Positions 33,728 to 47,619 of a stretch of DNA of 64,000 bases are shown here, in pieces (the first letter of the stretch is position 1; every line of letters begins with the position of its first letter). The position numbers and the translations under genes are program-made. Below the pieces are notes generated by a model. That model worked only from the letters and a program-made list of their open reading frames with translations. It did no database searches and had not been told where the DNA came from. Origin of the DNA: Pithys albifrons albifrons (taxonomy: Eukaryota > Chordata > Aves > Passeriformes > Thamnophilidae); the NCBI RefSeq assembly GCF_047495875.1, contig NC_092462.1, positions 38,787,669 to 38,851,668 of the forward strand. The letters are read 5' to 3'.

Positions 33728-36700
33728 AGTGAATCTAATTATTTAGGTAGAAGAAAGACTATCTTTGAGTGTCAGAGACAATTTGAAACTTATAATGCTT
33801 CCAAAAGAAAGGATAAGTACATTAAGTTAGAATAGTTAGATTTCTCATTCTGAAAAAATCCTATAAAGAAACAGAGCTGGAATTATTGCATTTCAAAAAC
33901 TTCATATGGAGAAAAATATTTAAAATAATTAAAATGTTTTTAAATTACTAAAAGTTTAACAACAAACAAATTGAATGGTACTGAAAAAGTCTCTCTACTT
34001 ACAACACAAAAGAAATTAGGTTAGGTCACTTGTAAGTTTATGAAGTCAGGACTGCAGGTGCCAAAATAAAAACATAGAATAAGTAAGGGTAACTTTCTGC
34101 AGGCAAATGAGAATTTTAAAATCAGATTTTCAAGGCAATGCAGTCTGTTGACCATGACCTATGCTTCAGAATGAAGAAGAAAACAATGATCTCTGCAACG
34201 TTTATCAAATTGAAATGTAGCACTAGATTATGTAATTGTTGCTTTTGTCAGCATCAATCCCAAAACTCTCAAGCGGTAGCCAAAACAATGCTGGATCAAA
34301 CACAGAATATTTTCCATGCAGAAAACTGTCTGTAATTTTTTCTTCCATTTTTTTTCCAGATGGGAAAAAGAAAACCAAACCACTGAACTGTTAGAAAGAC
34401 TATGGCCCTAGAAAGAGATGCAAATTATCCAGTCTTCTTAGTTAGCCTCCTGGGAAAACTTATGACACAGAGTTCAACTTTAATCTTCTAGAACACAGTC
34501 AAATTGTCTACATGTCTATTCATAAATACATGTTTGACAGATCCAGCCCAAATACTAGTCCATGAACTGAGTAGATTTTGTTATCAAGAATTTAATCCAG
34601 TTAAAGAGATTAAAGCAGATAACAAACTCTTACTGTTTCACATGGCACATAGGGAAAGCTTTGGTAAGAGGAGATGACTTTCAATAGTTCCTTCGATGCA
34701 CATGGCCTTTCATTACATTTTCATTAAAAAAACACAAGTGTATATATGAATCTGTGTAGTTGTTGTCAAAATGTAAAAATTTCACATTGTGCCCTAATTG
34801 CCAAAACATTAAAATGCGTGCTATTTCTGAGTACTGTTAGTTGATCTTGTACCTCAAATAAGGACATCCTTTTAATCTCTTAGCATTTTTTTTTCCTTAG
34901 GAAAAATTATTAATGCCTCCTAGAGTTCACTTAAGTATATCACTTAAATTGTGGTATGAACTCATATTATTACTTTGGGTCTTTTTTTATTATCAGCTGC
35001 TTTGTCCCAGCTGAACACATCTGATTTAGGAAAATATTATTCTGTCTAATATTATTATTTATTATTTTGTTTGATTTTAAAGAACAGCAACAAATTTTAA
35101 ATATCAATTTAAAAGCATTACATAGCACAAATTTGCGTAGGATTTACAGTTATATGATATCTATAAACATTCTCCTACTTCCTTATTTTCCCTTATTTTC
35201 ACATTAAGAATGTTGAAGGATGATAGAAATTTCTCTAAGGAGCTTAGATTTTTCTCCTTATTTAACATCTTCTCCATAGTCTTCTTCACAGTATACCCAT
35301 ATTACCTCATATTTGGATACTCAGGCTGAGAATGTGCGAGAAGGAGCAAAATGAATAACCATGGACTTAGCTGGCTACAACATCACCTTAGATCCAAGTC
35401 AGATAAGATTAATCCTTGTGCCATTCTTAGCCACTTGCAGCTGGAGAAAAGCAGACTTGCAGAGATAAAGTTGGAAATCAGGCCCAAGACGGGTTTGCCC
35501 AGGGGCAGTGATATGTGGATAAAGGACACACTAGGAAAAGGGTTAGGAGAATGCAAGCATGAAGACTCAGCACCTGTGGATACACTCTGAAGGTTGTGCA
35601 GTGAGAGAAAGAACAGTATTGAGCTTCTTAGAGAAAGACGAGGAAAAGTATCTGCTCATGCATGTACTTGCATGTGTTAAATGCTGAGGGAAGTCCTAAG
35701 CATTATTGTTTGGAAGAGCTGTAGAGGAAAACAAATAACACACTAAAGGCTCCTAAAGAAAAGTCAAAGCTGCTATTATTTCCCTAGATGTTCTTATAAT
35801 TTGCACAAGTACACCATGAATATGGTAGACTAAAATTTTTGCCACTTCTTGTGTAAAAAGCATTTCACCTAATCCTTGAATTTGCTATTTTTCTTTAAGG
35901 CTGGCATTAATATTACTGTAGCAGAGAGGTTTATTAAAAATAATGTATTTTATCAGACTATTGATTGGATGTGTGTGTATATTTTTAACAGATGAAAAAA
36001 TGCAGGTGCTTAACTACTACATTACAAAAAATCCTAACATTTCTCATATACAAACAACAGATTTTCCAGACTGCTTAACTTCAAATCCTGAATTTGTGTA
36101 TTTGCTTCTATTTGTGAAAAAACAACCTTGCTGGAGTGGATCCAGGATTACACCTGCAGCTGCAGTCCTCTTCTGCACCATCCCTTGCCTACTTTAAACG
36201 ACAAAAACTACCCCATTGTCCCATGCAACTGCATATATGACACATTCTGCTCTGCCGTTATGCTACTCATGCTGGGAAGAGATCCTGAGAACACATGGAC
36301 AGATGACCAGTGACTTGGTCCTGCTGTGACAGTTAAAGGTGACTTGCAGCTACAAGTGTCCCTCAGCCATCTGCTCCTTTAAGGAGAAACATGGCTTTGG
36401 ACCATCCAAAATCAGTATGTTGCAATCAGTATTTGCCCTTTGTATCTTGTCAGAAACTCACTACTCCTTAAGCCCTAGTCCTGTGAAACATATCTGTACA
36501 TAATGCTTTAACTAAGGCACAGATTTCAAGCACAGTTTATTAGCTTACAGCTAGGGCTTACTAGGAAAGGAAAATCTTACACTTCCTTTTCCCTGCTTTG
36601 CTTTTTTGCTGTCCTCATTCTTTTTTCCAAGCATGTGGTACGTCACCACTCTGTGACACTAGTGAGATCTTCCCTTCTCAATAGCAAAAGCTTTATGTTG

Positions 36701-38739
36701 CTTCAGTTCCAATTCAAATTATGGCACAAGGAACAGCATGTCACAGAGAAAAAGCAAATAATGACAGGAGAACACAAATATGTAAACACCTTAATGAGGT
36801 ATTTCTACCTAACATTGTTTCATATTTCATAAGATGGCTGCAACATGAGGCTTTCAATACTGTCTTCTTGGGAAAGGTTTCTATTTGTGTAATTAGTTCA
36901 AACCAGCCGGGTGATGAACTGGAAAATTTTCCTCTGTGTCTACCAACATGATTTAGTTTTTTATTGCAAAAAACTAAAGTCAAAAGGGTGTGATTGTACA
37001 TCCAAGCTAAACTGGCTGAATTATAAAATTTCAGGAATTAATTTGCATTTTTTAACAAAGACTTTAATTTGTTGAGGATAATTTTTTTTCCCAGCGAGAT
37101 TAATCTTAAATTAATATTTACCCGTAAGAAGACATACATGTGAGCAAAGCTGCTTAAAAAAAATGCAGGACTTAAAGTTTCAGAGGCCAAAATATTCTTT
37201 ATCAACCACAGGAAAGTGATTCATGCATAAATACCATTTCCCTGGGCAACTGAGAAAAAAATATTTAGACCCTTTGGAAAACCTAGCTCTTATCGTCTCT
37301 TTTCTGGCTTACACAGCATTTCTGACTTGAGTAAGTCAATGTGCAGAACCATAGGATATTCATGCAAGTCTCGTTTGTTTTTTTCAGGTTTTTCAAATAA
37401 CTCCCAAAGGAGATACATATGCCTCCAAACCATCTCTTTCAGCCATGGAAAGTTCAGCAATGCCAATTCAAAGACCAACTAAAATGATCTTCCCTGGGGC
37501 TCACATTTATCTGACCAGACTCCAGCTGACACAGGGAACGAGTCCACAGCAGCTTGTACAGCATGGGCAGAACCCTTTTCTCAGAATAAATTCCTCCTTG
37601 CAAATAGCTGCAAATCTGCTTACTCTATGCAAGCTAGAGATGGTGCACTTCTCTACTAGTCACTACCTCTCCTGCTGTGCCAGCAGAAACACTTACCTGT
37701 CACTGTCACTGCTAATAACTGTTAACACAGAAGTAACCCTCTGATGTAGTGGGATCTTCTGCAGACACCTGAAAGAACAAGAAACTATAGTTGAAAATCT
37801 CAAAATTCAGAAACTGCTGAAGTTTCTCCCTTCATAAAATACAAGTTAGAATTCACATGGGATGGAAAGAGCTGTTGAGTATATTAAGTACTTTGAGCTT
37901 ATCCTTTTTAATTGGTATCTACCTAAAATGGAGGCAGTGATGAAATGTGATATCACCTGAAGACATAAATCAGTTTGCTGCTTAACAATATATATATGGG
38001 GAATTTCTGTGCAACTCAATGACAATAAAAAGTTGCTTTTTTTAAGAGAGCTTGTGTCAACACCCCCTTTCCTTCTGGAATGAAATGTATTATAGTCTGC
38101 CCTTTTGTGGCTTATAAATTGAGCTGTGTTCATCACAAAACTAGCTACATTAATATTTGTGGTAACCCGGAACTGAATAATTGAAAAATGTACTGGATCT
38201 TGATGATGGAAAAGACTTTATAAACTATTGGCACTGATTTTTATAGGAAGTACAGTACAGAAATATTCTGTCTTAAAAATCTGCTACGCCAACTGAAGGT
38301 AAATTACAACCATAGTAATGTTCAATAAATCTTTACAATCAATGCATACATATTAAAATTTAAATAATTGCAGTAATTTAAGATTAATAATTGCATATAT
38401 TATTATAATTAATTTATAGATGTATTTCCAGGTATAGTTGAAATCCTCTTACTTCATCTCCTGTGACAAAAAAATATTATCATTAACTATTTAGAAATAT
38501 TAAGTTAGCAAATAATTTCACTGTCTCCTGCTTTTAACTATACCACATATCTGTATGTTACATTGGCTTCAAGAATAAGGCTGATTTAAAAATTCCCTGA
38601 CTGTCTGCTCCTGGTGTACACACTCAGCCCCATGTCTGCAGTGCATTGCTCTATTGCTTTATCATGTTGACTGAATGTTTTATGTGCTTGTGCTGGAAGC
38701 AGAAATGGTGATATGATCCTGCTGAGGGATAAAATAATT

Positions 38740-38750
38740 GGGGGGGGGGG
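38740..38750 (+). repeat. Poly(G) run of 11
   Basis: Eleven consecutive G residues followed by a purine-only stretch to about 38770. A polypurine tract of this kind can form triplex or quadruplex structures in vitro. Confidence 0.85.
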
Positions 38751-39829
38751 AGGGAAAAGAAGAAGAAGATGATGTGAGTGGGGGAAAGTCAGCGGGAAGA
38801 ATTTCTACTTCAAATAATAATTTTATCTGTTTTGTAACATGCTATTAGCACCATTGTTGGAGCATAGTAAACTGAAGAAAATGCAAAACTGAGTAACTAG
38901 GGCTGAAAACATCTTAAATAAATGTTTATGTAACTTCACCCTTTTGTGCAGCAAAAACCTTCACCAAACAGATTGATCTGCAATGGGTTTTCCTGTTTTC
39001 TGAAAAGCACAATAGTCACAGGTTTGCACACTAAGTACAGAATAGTCTATAAAAATCAAGATCCATGCAGCCTACCTCAGGAAAAATCAGCTTAAGTTGT
39101 CAACAGACAAGTCTGGAACAAACCAAATATGCGCAGACTTTGAAGTGAATCAGTTATGACTGATGTGCTGTGCTGTGGGAAGCTCCTCTCCTCTCTCAGC
39201 TTGTCTTGCTCCTGAAAAATTGTTTGCTATTATAGCACACATTCTCATTGAGAGCACACAAAGAGCTACATAACAGCTAGTTTACTGACAACAAGCACAT
39301 AGTGGAACTGTATTTTAAACAATTTTCCTTAGTGATATCATGTTAGTTGGCACAGTTATAGATTTCTCTTAACCATTTAAATTGCTTTACATGCACATAA
39401 GTAATGTAGTATTGTTATCAAGGTTTCAAAGCATTATTTACTGTAACATCCTGGAATCAGTATCCTCAGCAACATTCAGACCAATGTCAGATCAGCTTCT
39501 GTTGAGCTGTTCCGAATGGCACTTCAGTACTGTTGTTCCCAGTTGTTCTTTGGACGGATACGTTATAAAATATAAGTATATGGCTTATGCTACCTGGCTC
39601 ATTGTAGACCATGAAATTCTGCTCTTAGAAAATATTTTACTGTCTTATTCTTAGGATATACCATTTCTGCACTAAATGCTGATTAAAGAACATATTTGAA
39701 GCTATCTGTGAAATAGCAAGGCCAGTAGAAAGAGCAAGCTTCTTTCATTTCTGGTTACAATTACTTGTTCAATATAGGCAAAGAAAAACTACACAAAGAA
39801 TTAACAATAACACAAAGTACACAAGTGTG

Positions 39830-39835
39830 TTTATT
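39830..39835 (-). terminator. GPM6A: Probable GPM6A polyadenylation signal AATAAA
   Basis: On the minus strand AATAAA is followed within 30 bases by a GU-rich stretch (TTGTGTACTTTGTGTTATTG), the expected downstream element for cleavage and polyadenylation. Cleavage would fall near 39815. It is the best-formed signal in the 2 kb after the stop codon. Confidence 0.6.
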
Positions 39836-40168
39836 ACATTTTTGCAAGCACTTTTTTCTACATTTCAAAAACGCCACCATCAAGCTGTTGGCACATTTAT
39901 GTACAAAACAGATTAATTGTAATGCCTGCTACAAAGCATTCTTTGTGAAAATACAAACTCTAATACCAGAGAAGAGCCAAAAGCATTAACATCATTACAT
40001 GAGTTTAAAAGACATAGTTTTAAAAATCAGCACAAACATTTTAAGACACAAAACTGAAACACTACAATATATAATCCAAAAAGAGGTTCCTAATACTTTT
40101 TGCAGAACTGTAATACCGGTACTGCACATTATCAGAAAACTGTTGACCCCATAGGACAGCCTAAGTGT

Positions 40169-40258
40169 AAAAAAAACCAAACTGAAACCAAAACCCCAAA
40201 TCAAAAACACAACCAAAAAAACCCCCAAAACAATTAAAAAAAAGAAAAAAATAACCAA
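40169..40258 (-). repeat. U/G-rich tract in the GPM6A 3' UTR
   Basis: On the + strand this is almost only A and C, with runs AAAACCCC, AAAAAAACCCCC and A8. As RNA from GPM6A it would read as long U runs separated by GG to GGGGG runs, a possible binding platform for U/G-binding proteins or a weak quadruplex. Similar T/G tracts occur elsewhere in the introns. Confidence 0.6.
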
Positions 40259-41891
40259 CTAATACTATTAATGCATTATCATGCCACAAGTAACTATAGT
40301 ATTACCCTCTACTTACTACAAGAATTGTTAAAAATTACTGATGATGCATGACTAGTAATAGTACAAAGAAGAGTTTTACTCAAGAAGTTTTATTAGAAAT
40401 GCACTTACACTGAGAGAGAATTCACAATGGTCCAATAAGTGCACAAAACTACCTAAGATTTTTAACACTGACAAAAATGTCTTGTCAGGCTACATCACTT
40501 TAAAAGACACTTTACAGCATTCTTGTAGCATTAGAAATAGGCAAAATAAAAAAAAAAAATCCACCAGATTTGGTCCAATAATACTGACTGTTCTCAAATA
40601 GGGTTTTTTGTTCTGATTTTGATACAGGTAATTCTTTCAAATTAAGATGACCTACCTTCCTGATAACATTTTCCTATCAAAATAAAGTTCAAATATATTA
40701 CTACACTTTCAAATAATAAGCTCTGTAGTGGTCTTTCACCTTACTTCAACATGATACAGGTAAACCATTATGTGTAGGAAAGCTAGAAGCCAAGCTACAA
40801 CATTTATGGAAGTCTCCTTTAATATATCTTTTACAGTTCAGACAGGTGCAACCCATTTAAATTTTTAAAGCAGGTAAAAAGACATCTGACTCCCATGGTC
40901 ACTGTATTTTTGATATATTACTTTCATAAATGTAGCCAAGCAGTAATTTCTTACATCATCACATGAACAGCTCCAATTCAGCATAACCATCATTGAATTA
41001 AAGAGAGATCATTCTGTAAAAAACTATGAATAACTATATCACTTAATTAACAGTTGTCTATATACCATAACTCTTTAACAGGTAGCCGTGGTATTGAATT
41101 CCTCCAAAAGGCAAGTGGCCATGCATTGTTAGCACCACGGACTGCATGCTCACAATACAAACAGGAATTATCACCCATGGAACTTGGAACAAGAGAATAT
41201 TCTTTAAAAACATCAATAATAATACAATGTTAACAAAGATAAGAAGCACTTTTTAATTTTTTCTTTTTTTTTTTCATTTTGCGCTTTTTTTTTTTCATTT
41301 TTTTACCCACTATTACAAATTTAGAAATTGCACCTTTGATTGTTTAAAACGTTCTTAGGACCTTCATTCAAGTTGATCAGGGTCCATCTAGCAGATTTTC
41401 CAAATATAAAGGAAAGTCATCAGAATGATTTCTTTATATATTGTACACCATGTACAATGGTCCCTTTGAAGTATACCTGTAGTTAAAGTAGTTACTGAAC
41501 TCAAAACTAAAAAGTATAAAAAGCTACTTTTTTTCAAAAACATATAAGAAACAATGCAAAAGGTGTTATGCATAACACATACAAAGTGATTAAAAAATCA
41601 AACACATAATTGTATTTGACAATAGTTTAGTATCCTTGATCTATCAGAACTAATTAGCTCAAGAGGATTGAGGCAAGGCTATTTAGGAGATTTGTGGTAG
41701 AGAATGGTCACACAAAGTAAGAACTAATTAAGAAACCAAGTGCTAGACAACCAAGAATTCTATGGAGGTGATATGTAAGTCACCCAAACTATCTTTTGTG
41801 AGAAGCACTTTCAATTGTTTTTAAAATGGTTGGATGGCCTTCAGTTAAACAACAAAGCATTCACATATTAGGAAGTAAGACAAGGTTTCTC

Positions 41892-42044
41892 TTATGTGTA
41901 AGCATTGAGCCTCTCTTTAGAGCGAGTAGAATGAATATCATGAAGCTCTTGCTCCTCCTTTGATTTAATATCCTCATATTTTTGCATTCTGCAAGCATCT
42001 TTCACATAGGCCCAGTTGGCAGACAAGACCATGAGATAATGGAC
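41892..42044 (-). CDS. GPM6A: GPM6A last coding exon (C-terminal tail), with stop
   Basis: Final coding exon of neuronal membrane glycoprotein M6-a, 50 codons plus TAA. A clean acceptor (TTACAG) precedes GTC at 42044, and the incoming phase is 0. It encodes the end of the fourth transmembrane span (VHYLMVLSANWAYV) and the cytoplasmic tail beginning KDACRMQKYEDIKSKEEQEL and ending SKERLNAYT, from memory identical to the mammalian M6-a C-terminus. The paralogue GPM6B has a clearly different tail, so the assignment to M6-a is firm. M6-a is a four-span surface protein of the PLP/DM20 family that promotes filopodium and neurite formation in neurons; the charged tail is known to be needed for this. 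Confidence 0.97.
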   Translation of the reverse strand, partial: VHYLMVLSANWAYVKDACRMQKYEDIKSKEEQELHDIHSTRSKERLNAYT

Positions 42045-45000
42045 CTGTAAGAGAAGTAACACAGAGTTAGAAATCAGTAAAGCTAATCAGAATAGAGCAC
42101 ACTTAAACTTGGAAGCTATAGGACAGAGACTGGGTTGTCATCAGCGAGAAAAAGGCACTCTTAAATCAAGAAGTAGTACAGCATCATGATGGCAAATTCA
42201 AGCTTGAACTTCATTACTCCTCAGATTACTCATCTCTACAGCTGTTAGTGTCACCATGACCAGTAGTTGTCATTGATGCTTATTAAAAAGATTTTAAAAA
42301 TGAAAAAATCAAGAAATCATCCCTGCATTACTATTTCAGATAATCTGCAAATCTACCTGTGAAAATGCCTTCTGGTTGTTTACTGGAGGCTTTCCTCCTT
42401 TGAGTTAAAGTAGTTCTTAAAATAGAAATGTGCTGTAGCCACATATGTAGTCTTACGGCTACATATCTAATACAATTACAGAAAGTAATTGCTTTTCACT
42501 TTTTGTTGAAGTTAGCACTATCTTTCCATTTAGCCATGACTTACTTCTTCCAACTACAACTCCAGCTATTTATTTAACCAGCTAATCTGGGAAAAAAATT
42601 GTTAATAATTGAAAAATAAATTCAGTTAGGCAAACTGTGACAAAATATAGCTACAAAAAATTGGATGCACTGTTGACTCTTTATTCTTCCAGAAAATAAA
42701 AATGGTCAATAACGGTATTCAACTGATTTATGTTAGGACTCTCTGAACAGTTATTTCTGCCCTAGAAGGTTTTCAGACATTTTCTGATGCAATAATCTGT
42801 TACATTTATGTTAATCAACTGTTTCAGAGGCAATGGATAACTTCTTGAAATCCAAAAGGTTCCACAGCTCCCTAAGAAATCAAGACATTCCTGTCATAAT
42901 TTAGGACACAGGAAAAAAACACCTTCTATCTAACTCCAAAAGCTTTCAACAAAAGTAGTTTCTGGATCAGGCATTTCTAGATCAAATAAGGGACCCTAAG
43001 CTGAACCCCCATTGTTCTGAATAAAATTACTTCAATTTCCTCCACAGCCAAAGTCTTGAGAAAAATCAAAATAAATAGGCCAGCAATGTTAATAATTCTG
43101 TCATCTCAGACAATTACAATTTGCATCCAATAGAAACACTAGTGCTGGTCCTCTGAGGGTAAGATTTCAAATGAAATAAAAATGTATTCTGATGTTTGAA
43201 CAGATTGTAGACATGAGAATCCTGAATGTGGGGTATATCTGAGTAGTGTGCTCACATCTTCCTGATCTTTTAAAACACATCTGCCAGAAAATCTTGCAAC
43301 TGAGGAATGTGTGAAGAAAATGATACTATGTAGGCACATTTCTTATCCTCACAAAATATTTGGTAATGACTCAGTAGGATACAACTTTAAACCTAGTTTC
43401 TTGCAGTTTCATTTGGCATTTCTCTTTGTATATTAAAAACATAGACAAACCATTTTGAAGGTATATTGATCACAGTCTGAGCTTCATTAAACTCCCATTC
43501 TTTGCCCAACTTTTCTTAAAAAGTTACCGAACCAAACTTCTGGAAAAACTATTGAAAATTCTTGGAGTTCACATTCATTGTAAGTAGGAAGATTTTCCTG
43601 GAAACAACTACTTTTGATTATTTAATCTCAAATATATATCCATGTTTTAAAATGAACTACGCATTGAACAGTCCTGCCACCTTTGTTTCTTTCTTTAACA
43701 CCAAGTTCCTAGATAGCATTGTCAGGCTAAGGAGGTCATCTCTAAGTGGCTGTCTAATTGCATTTCACAATTCCATGACCTGAGTAGCCTGAAGCCAGTG
43801 GGGCCCCATCAAGGCTTATTTAAATTGAAACTGGGCAGCTTTCACAGTCTGCCCCAGCATGTTTCAATTACAGACATGTGCAAGACAGTGCAGGGTCTTT
43901 CCATACCTATGGAACATTCCTACTTAGATTTCTTTATAAGGAGAAGGTAGGTTTCAACTTTTTGAAACTAGATTTGCAGCTAGGCTAGAAGGGATTGTTC
44001 ATTTTGCTTTGTTTTGTTTTGGTTTTCCATTCAGGATATGTCATTACTTCCACAGGACCCAAGTCTAAAGAAGTTTTTTCCTGCCCTTGCATGCATCTAA
44101 CGTCATGCAGAAGAGCACAATCATACTGGGGAGAGAGTAGACCACCTTAATTTACATTTCCCTTGTTCCTGTTTCAGGAGAATTGACTGCATCTTCATCC
44201 TACAGGACATATTTTTTGTAGAAGTTCAGGAAAAAGAGTACTGTTCTCATGGTAACTTTTGAAAAGGGAAATGGTGCATCTCATAATTAAGATTTTCTGT
44301 AGTGGTTTTTTTGGAAAACATCATGGTATGGGGGGGGGTGCATATGACTTTACAGCAAACTCTTTGGAATGCTAGATTTTACACTGAAAAAGCTTCTCTC
44401 TTCTGTTTCCATTGGACACAACACTGACAACAGTGAAACTAATATGTACTAGTGCAATGATTTTTTTCTGCATCCCTTTATTATCCATTCAGACATAAGA
44501 AAGAACAATACTGTTCAGAATCATACATAGTACAAACTAAATATGATTTAAAATCCTGGCTATTTTTTTCCATGATCAAGACAAAAAAAAGGAATTTACA
44601 ACATTTTTTTTTTCCATCTTGGGTTGATTAAGAAAGACAAACTTTCAAAACAAACTATTAGACTTTTTTGTTTACTACAAAACAAAGCTTTCTCTGACAT
44701 ATACTGTAAAAAAATATGAGGTTATCTATACATCAGTCCTAACACATAGGACACTTCTTTTGAACCCCAAACCATCATTCTCCTTTGCAGACTAAAGAGC
44801 AACATTCATATACAACTCTGAGCCCAAGAGAGATGTTAAAACAGTAGATATGGGGAAACTGTGACTTGTGACTAAATGCTTTTGCAAGTATTAACAGTTT
44901 TTTGGGGTGGTTTTGCAATTAAAACTTTACCTTTTTTTGTTTGTTTGTTTGTTAATATATTTTTAAATTACAGTTTCATGAAAAGTATCCTGAGGACAGA

Positions 45001-47553
45001 TGGCCTTAACATTTATGAACAAGTTGACTTTTTGGTAAATTTCATAAAATCATATTGACAATAAAGAGTTAAAGAAATCTTCAGATATTAAATAACCTGG
45101 CACTTACAAATGTCTATGAAGCCAGAAAAGAGTATATAGTGGAGTATATTGATCTCATGACTTAACAAGTAATATCAGAGCACATTTTCAGTTATTCAGC
45201 ACTCTCACTGATGATTCACTATTATTAATGACTTGCCAGAAATACAATACACTTACCACTTTAGTCATATACACTATTCTAGTTAAAAGTAACTGTTTGC
45301 AAGAAAGGTCTTAAGAGGGTATTAAATTCATAAGCATTCTTATTTATAAAGAATTGGTATTTTAATCTCATTTTTTCTGTTAAGCCTTGCTGAATTTCAC
45401 AAACATGGAGATCTGCTACTGTTTTGGATATACACAAACAACATAAATTCCTATTTGTGATTGCTCTTGCAACAGCATATATAGTGAAGAGCATTCATTC
45501 CTCACTGACTTAAACCGCTTTTGAGTATTTTATTTCTCACCCTAGCCCCTTGCTGATACGTTATGTCTATTTAATAATTTGGCTGTAGGATCTATGGGAA
45601 AAATAGATGTTTTCTTCTTCCTAGATGAGATATTTAGGCCTCCAAATTAATTTTTCCTCCCTTAACTTATTTTTTTCCTTGGGAAAGTAAGCTTGTCTAA
45701 AAGAAGAATCTGTTAATATCTACATGTCCAATCACTATGTTCTTAATTTTTCCTCATGCCCTGTCCCTTGTGTTTGGGCTACTGTGTCAAGTGTGAAGCA
45801 CACTGCTCAACCTATAAATGTGGTCTAGAATGATGGCTTTAGAAATTACCTCTGTCAAAGATTGGAATGTGCTAGTCTTCATCAGGTACCTAACAGATTA
45901 CAGTGGTGGGTTAAAAGCAAACAAGACTATTAAAAAATTGCAATATCTATAATGCAAACTTTTAATAGAACTTACGTTCACCAGCAGTGGGGCACTACAC
46001 AATGCAGTAGCACTTAGAACATTAATTTATATTGCTGTTGAAACAGTGTTATTTTCCTGCTCTGTGCAGTCACAGAATCCAGCACAAATTGCACTTGGGT
46101 ATGGGTAACACTTCAAAAATATATGAATAAGTATGCACCATCAAAGTGAATTCCTAGGGGATTTGTGTTTGGTGCAACACATCTATAGCACCTTTTATAT
46201 GGTGAGCTTTGAAAGGTTCTTGTTTGTTTGTTTTTTGGTTTTTTTTGGGGGTTTTGTTTTGGTTTTTTTTTGTCATTGAAATACTGTGTATTTAAACTCT
46301 GTGGCTCAATGTACCTACTTCATTTCAGTGAGGATGTGTTAGTGTTCACTGAATACCTTTTGGTAGCTATTCTGATTCAAAACTCTTCTTTGAAACGCAG
46401 AATTTTTATCTAAACAAAATAGCATTTGAAAATTACTACTTAATATACTTCAAAACAATAATACAATGGAAAACTAATGATCTCTTGCATATACTTTCCT
46501 AGGACTAATGTTATATTAAAATAATCGCTACATGGTCACCATTTTGAAAGCTGGAATGAGACAAATCTCAGTTTGGAAAATCAATTAAATTATTAGTATG
46601 AATTGTATTCTACTATTATACATATAATTTGTGCTCTTGAAAAAAAATTATGTAATTTGGCTATCTTTGCTATAGTGGCAGGGTGTCATGTAATACTGAA
46701 AAAATGGAAAAGAACAAAAAAACCCATTAATGCAACAGGAAAACTAGCTTCATTGAATATTCTCTGATTGTCCCTTTTTATAAATGTAGTTCTAAGGATC
46801 ACAAAAAAATCATGTCCCTTGGATTGAATAGAAAATTACTGGTATAAGTAGTATAATAGCAATCACCACCACTAACACTTTTCTTAAGGATGCAACAGCA
46901 CCAAGGAACAGTTATTATTCATTTTCCATTCCAGTGTGCATAATGCAAACCTACACTGGTACAGAATTGCGAATCTAAAAATATCTTTATGTTTAAGCAG
47001 AGACAGCAGACAAAAGACAGAAGAGCAGGGTAGTAGCTTTTATACTGCTTTTTAAGTGGAACATTCTCATTGACAAAATGTCATCAAATTTAAAATAATC
47101 TTCATTATAAAGAAGCACAAAAATAAGCCTTGACAGAAAAAAAGAAAAAAAAAAGTCATTCACACATGTTCACAGAACTGACAGAAAGATTCTGTTCCTA
47201 AAATAGCAGCAGATGAATATCCAGGAAGGCATAGATCATAAAAGTATAATACTATGGTCATGAGACAAACACGTGAATTCAAGCACTTTTCTGAATTCAG
47301 CAAAAGAATAATAAAATTCTTAGCATGTACTCACAGGTGGTTTTTTATTTAAAAAAAACTAATCATAATATTCTACTTTAAAGGGAACTCATCAATATAT
47401 TAAAAATATAAAAGACAAGAGGGTATTAAAATATAGAATTACATTTTACTAATAACAGTGAATAATAGTATGGAAGTGGAACAGCTGATCCTCTCAGTCA
47501 GAATCAGAATGTATTAGCAATTAAGATGAGGAGTAAGGTGTTGGGTAGCTTAC
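42045..47553 (-). other. GPM6A: GPM6A intron 6 (5.5 kb)
   Basis: Intron between the two last coding exons, GT at 47553-47552 and AG at 42046-42045. It is AT-rich, with a G9 run at 44330-44338 and a T/G-rich tract at 46218-46271. No transposon, RNA gene or nested gene was recognised. Confidence 0.9.
46218..46271 (+). repeat. T/G-rich simple tract
   Basis: About 54 bases made almost wholly of T with G interruptions (TTTGTTTG..., GGTTTTTTTTGGGGG...). It is similar in texture to the complement of the 3' UTR tract at 40169-40258 and to 52329-52380 and 53325-53360. Likely slippage-prone low-complexity DNA. Confidence 0.7.
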
Positions 47554-47619
47554 CATAGCAATGACTGCTGCTCCAGCTCCAGCAAGTGCCACAATGAACA
47601 AGTGGAATGTCATATTTAG
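47554..47619 (-). CDS. GPM6A: GPM6A coding exon 6 (22 codons)
   Basis: A 66-bp exon encoding LNMTFHLFIVALAGAGAAVIAM, phase 0 at both ends, bounded by TTTACAG before and GTAAGC after. Exon size and phase match exon 6 of the PLP/DM20/M6 family (22 codons). It holds the end of the second extracellular loop, with an N-glycosylation sequon (NMT), and most of the fourth transmembrane helix, rich in small Ala/Gly residues typical of helix packing. The protein sequence appears identical to mammalian M6-a as I recall it. It is too short to be found as an open frame and was located by splice signals and homology. Confidence 0.96.

Larger units (their letters stand above)
31678..39814. other. Intergenic DNA downstream of GPM6A, no gene seen
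   Basis: AT-rich sequence running up to the probable GPM6A poly(A) site. No coding sequence, RNA gene or transposon was recognised. It holds several simple repeats (listed separately), a palindrome ACTCATTAATGAGT at 32642-32655 and a CTCF-like motif at 33211. Open frames reach only 99 codons (37445-37744) with no domain. Confidence 0.5.
39815..41891 (-). other. GPM6A: GPM6A 3' untranslated region
   Basis: Sequence 3' of the GPM6A stop codon on the minus strand, about 2.1 kb if cleavage follows the AATAAA at 39835-39830. It is AT-rich and lacks introns by inspection. It includes a U/G-rich tract (40169-40258 read on the minus strand) and U-rich stretches near 41262-41301. A second TTTATT at 40388-40393 could provide an upstream AATAAA and a shorter isoform. 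The 3' limit is inferred from signals, not from transcript data. Minus-strand frames of 60-87 codons in it (for example 39995-40258 and 41058-41249) are treated as noncoding. Confidence 0.7.

Noticed and set aside
41058..41249. 63-codon hydrophobic minus-strand frame
   Set aside because: It lies within the GPM6A 3' UTR downstream of the verified stop codon.
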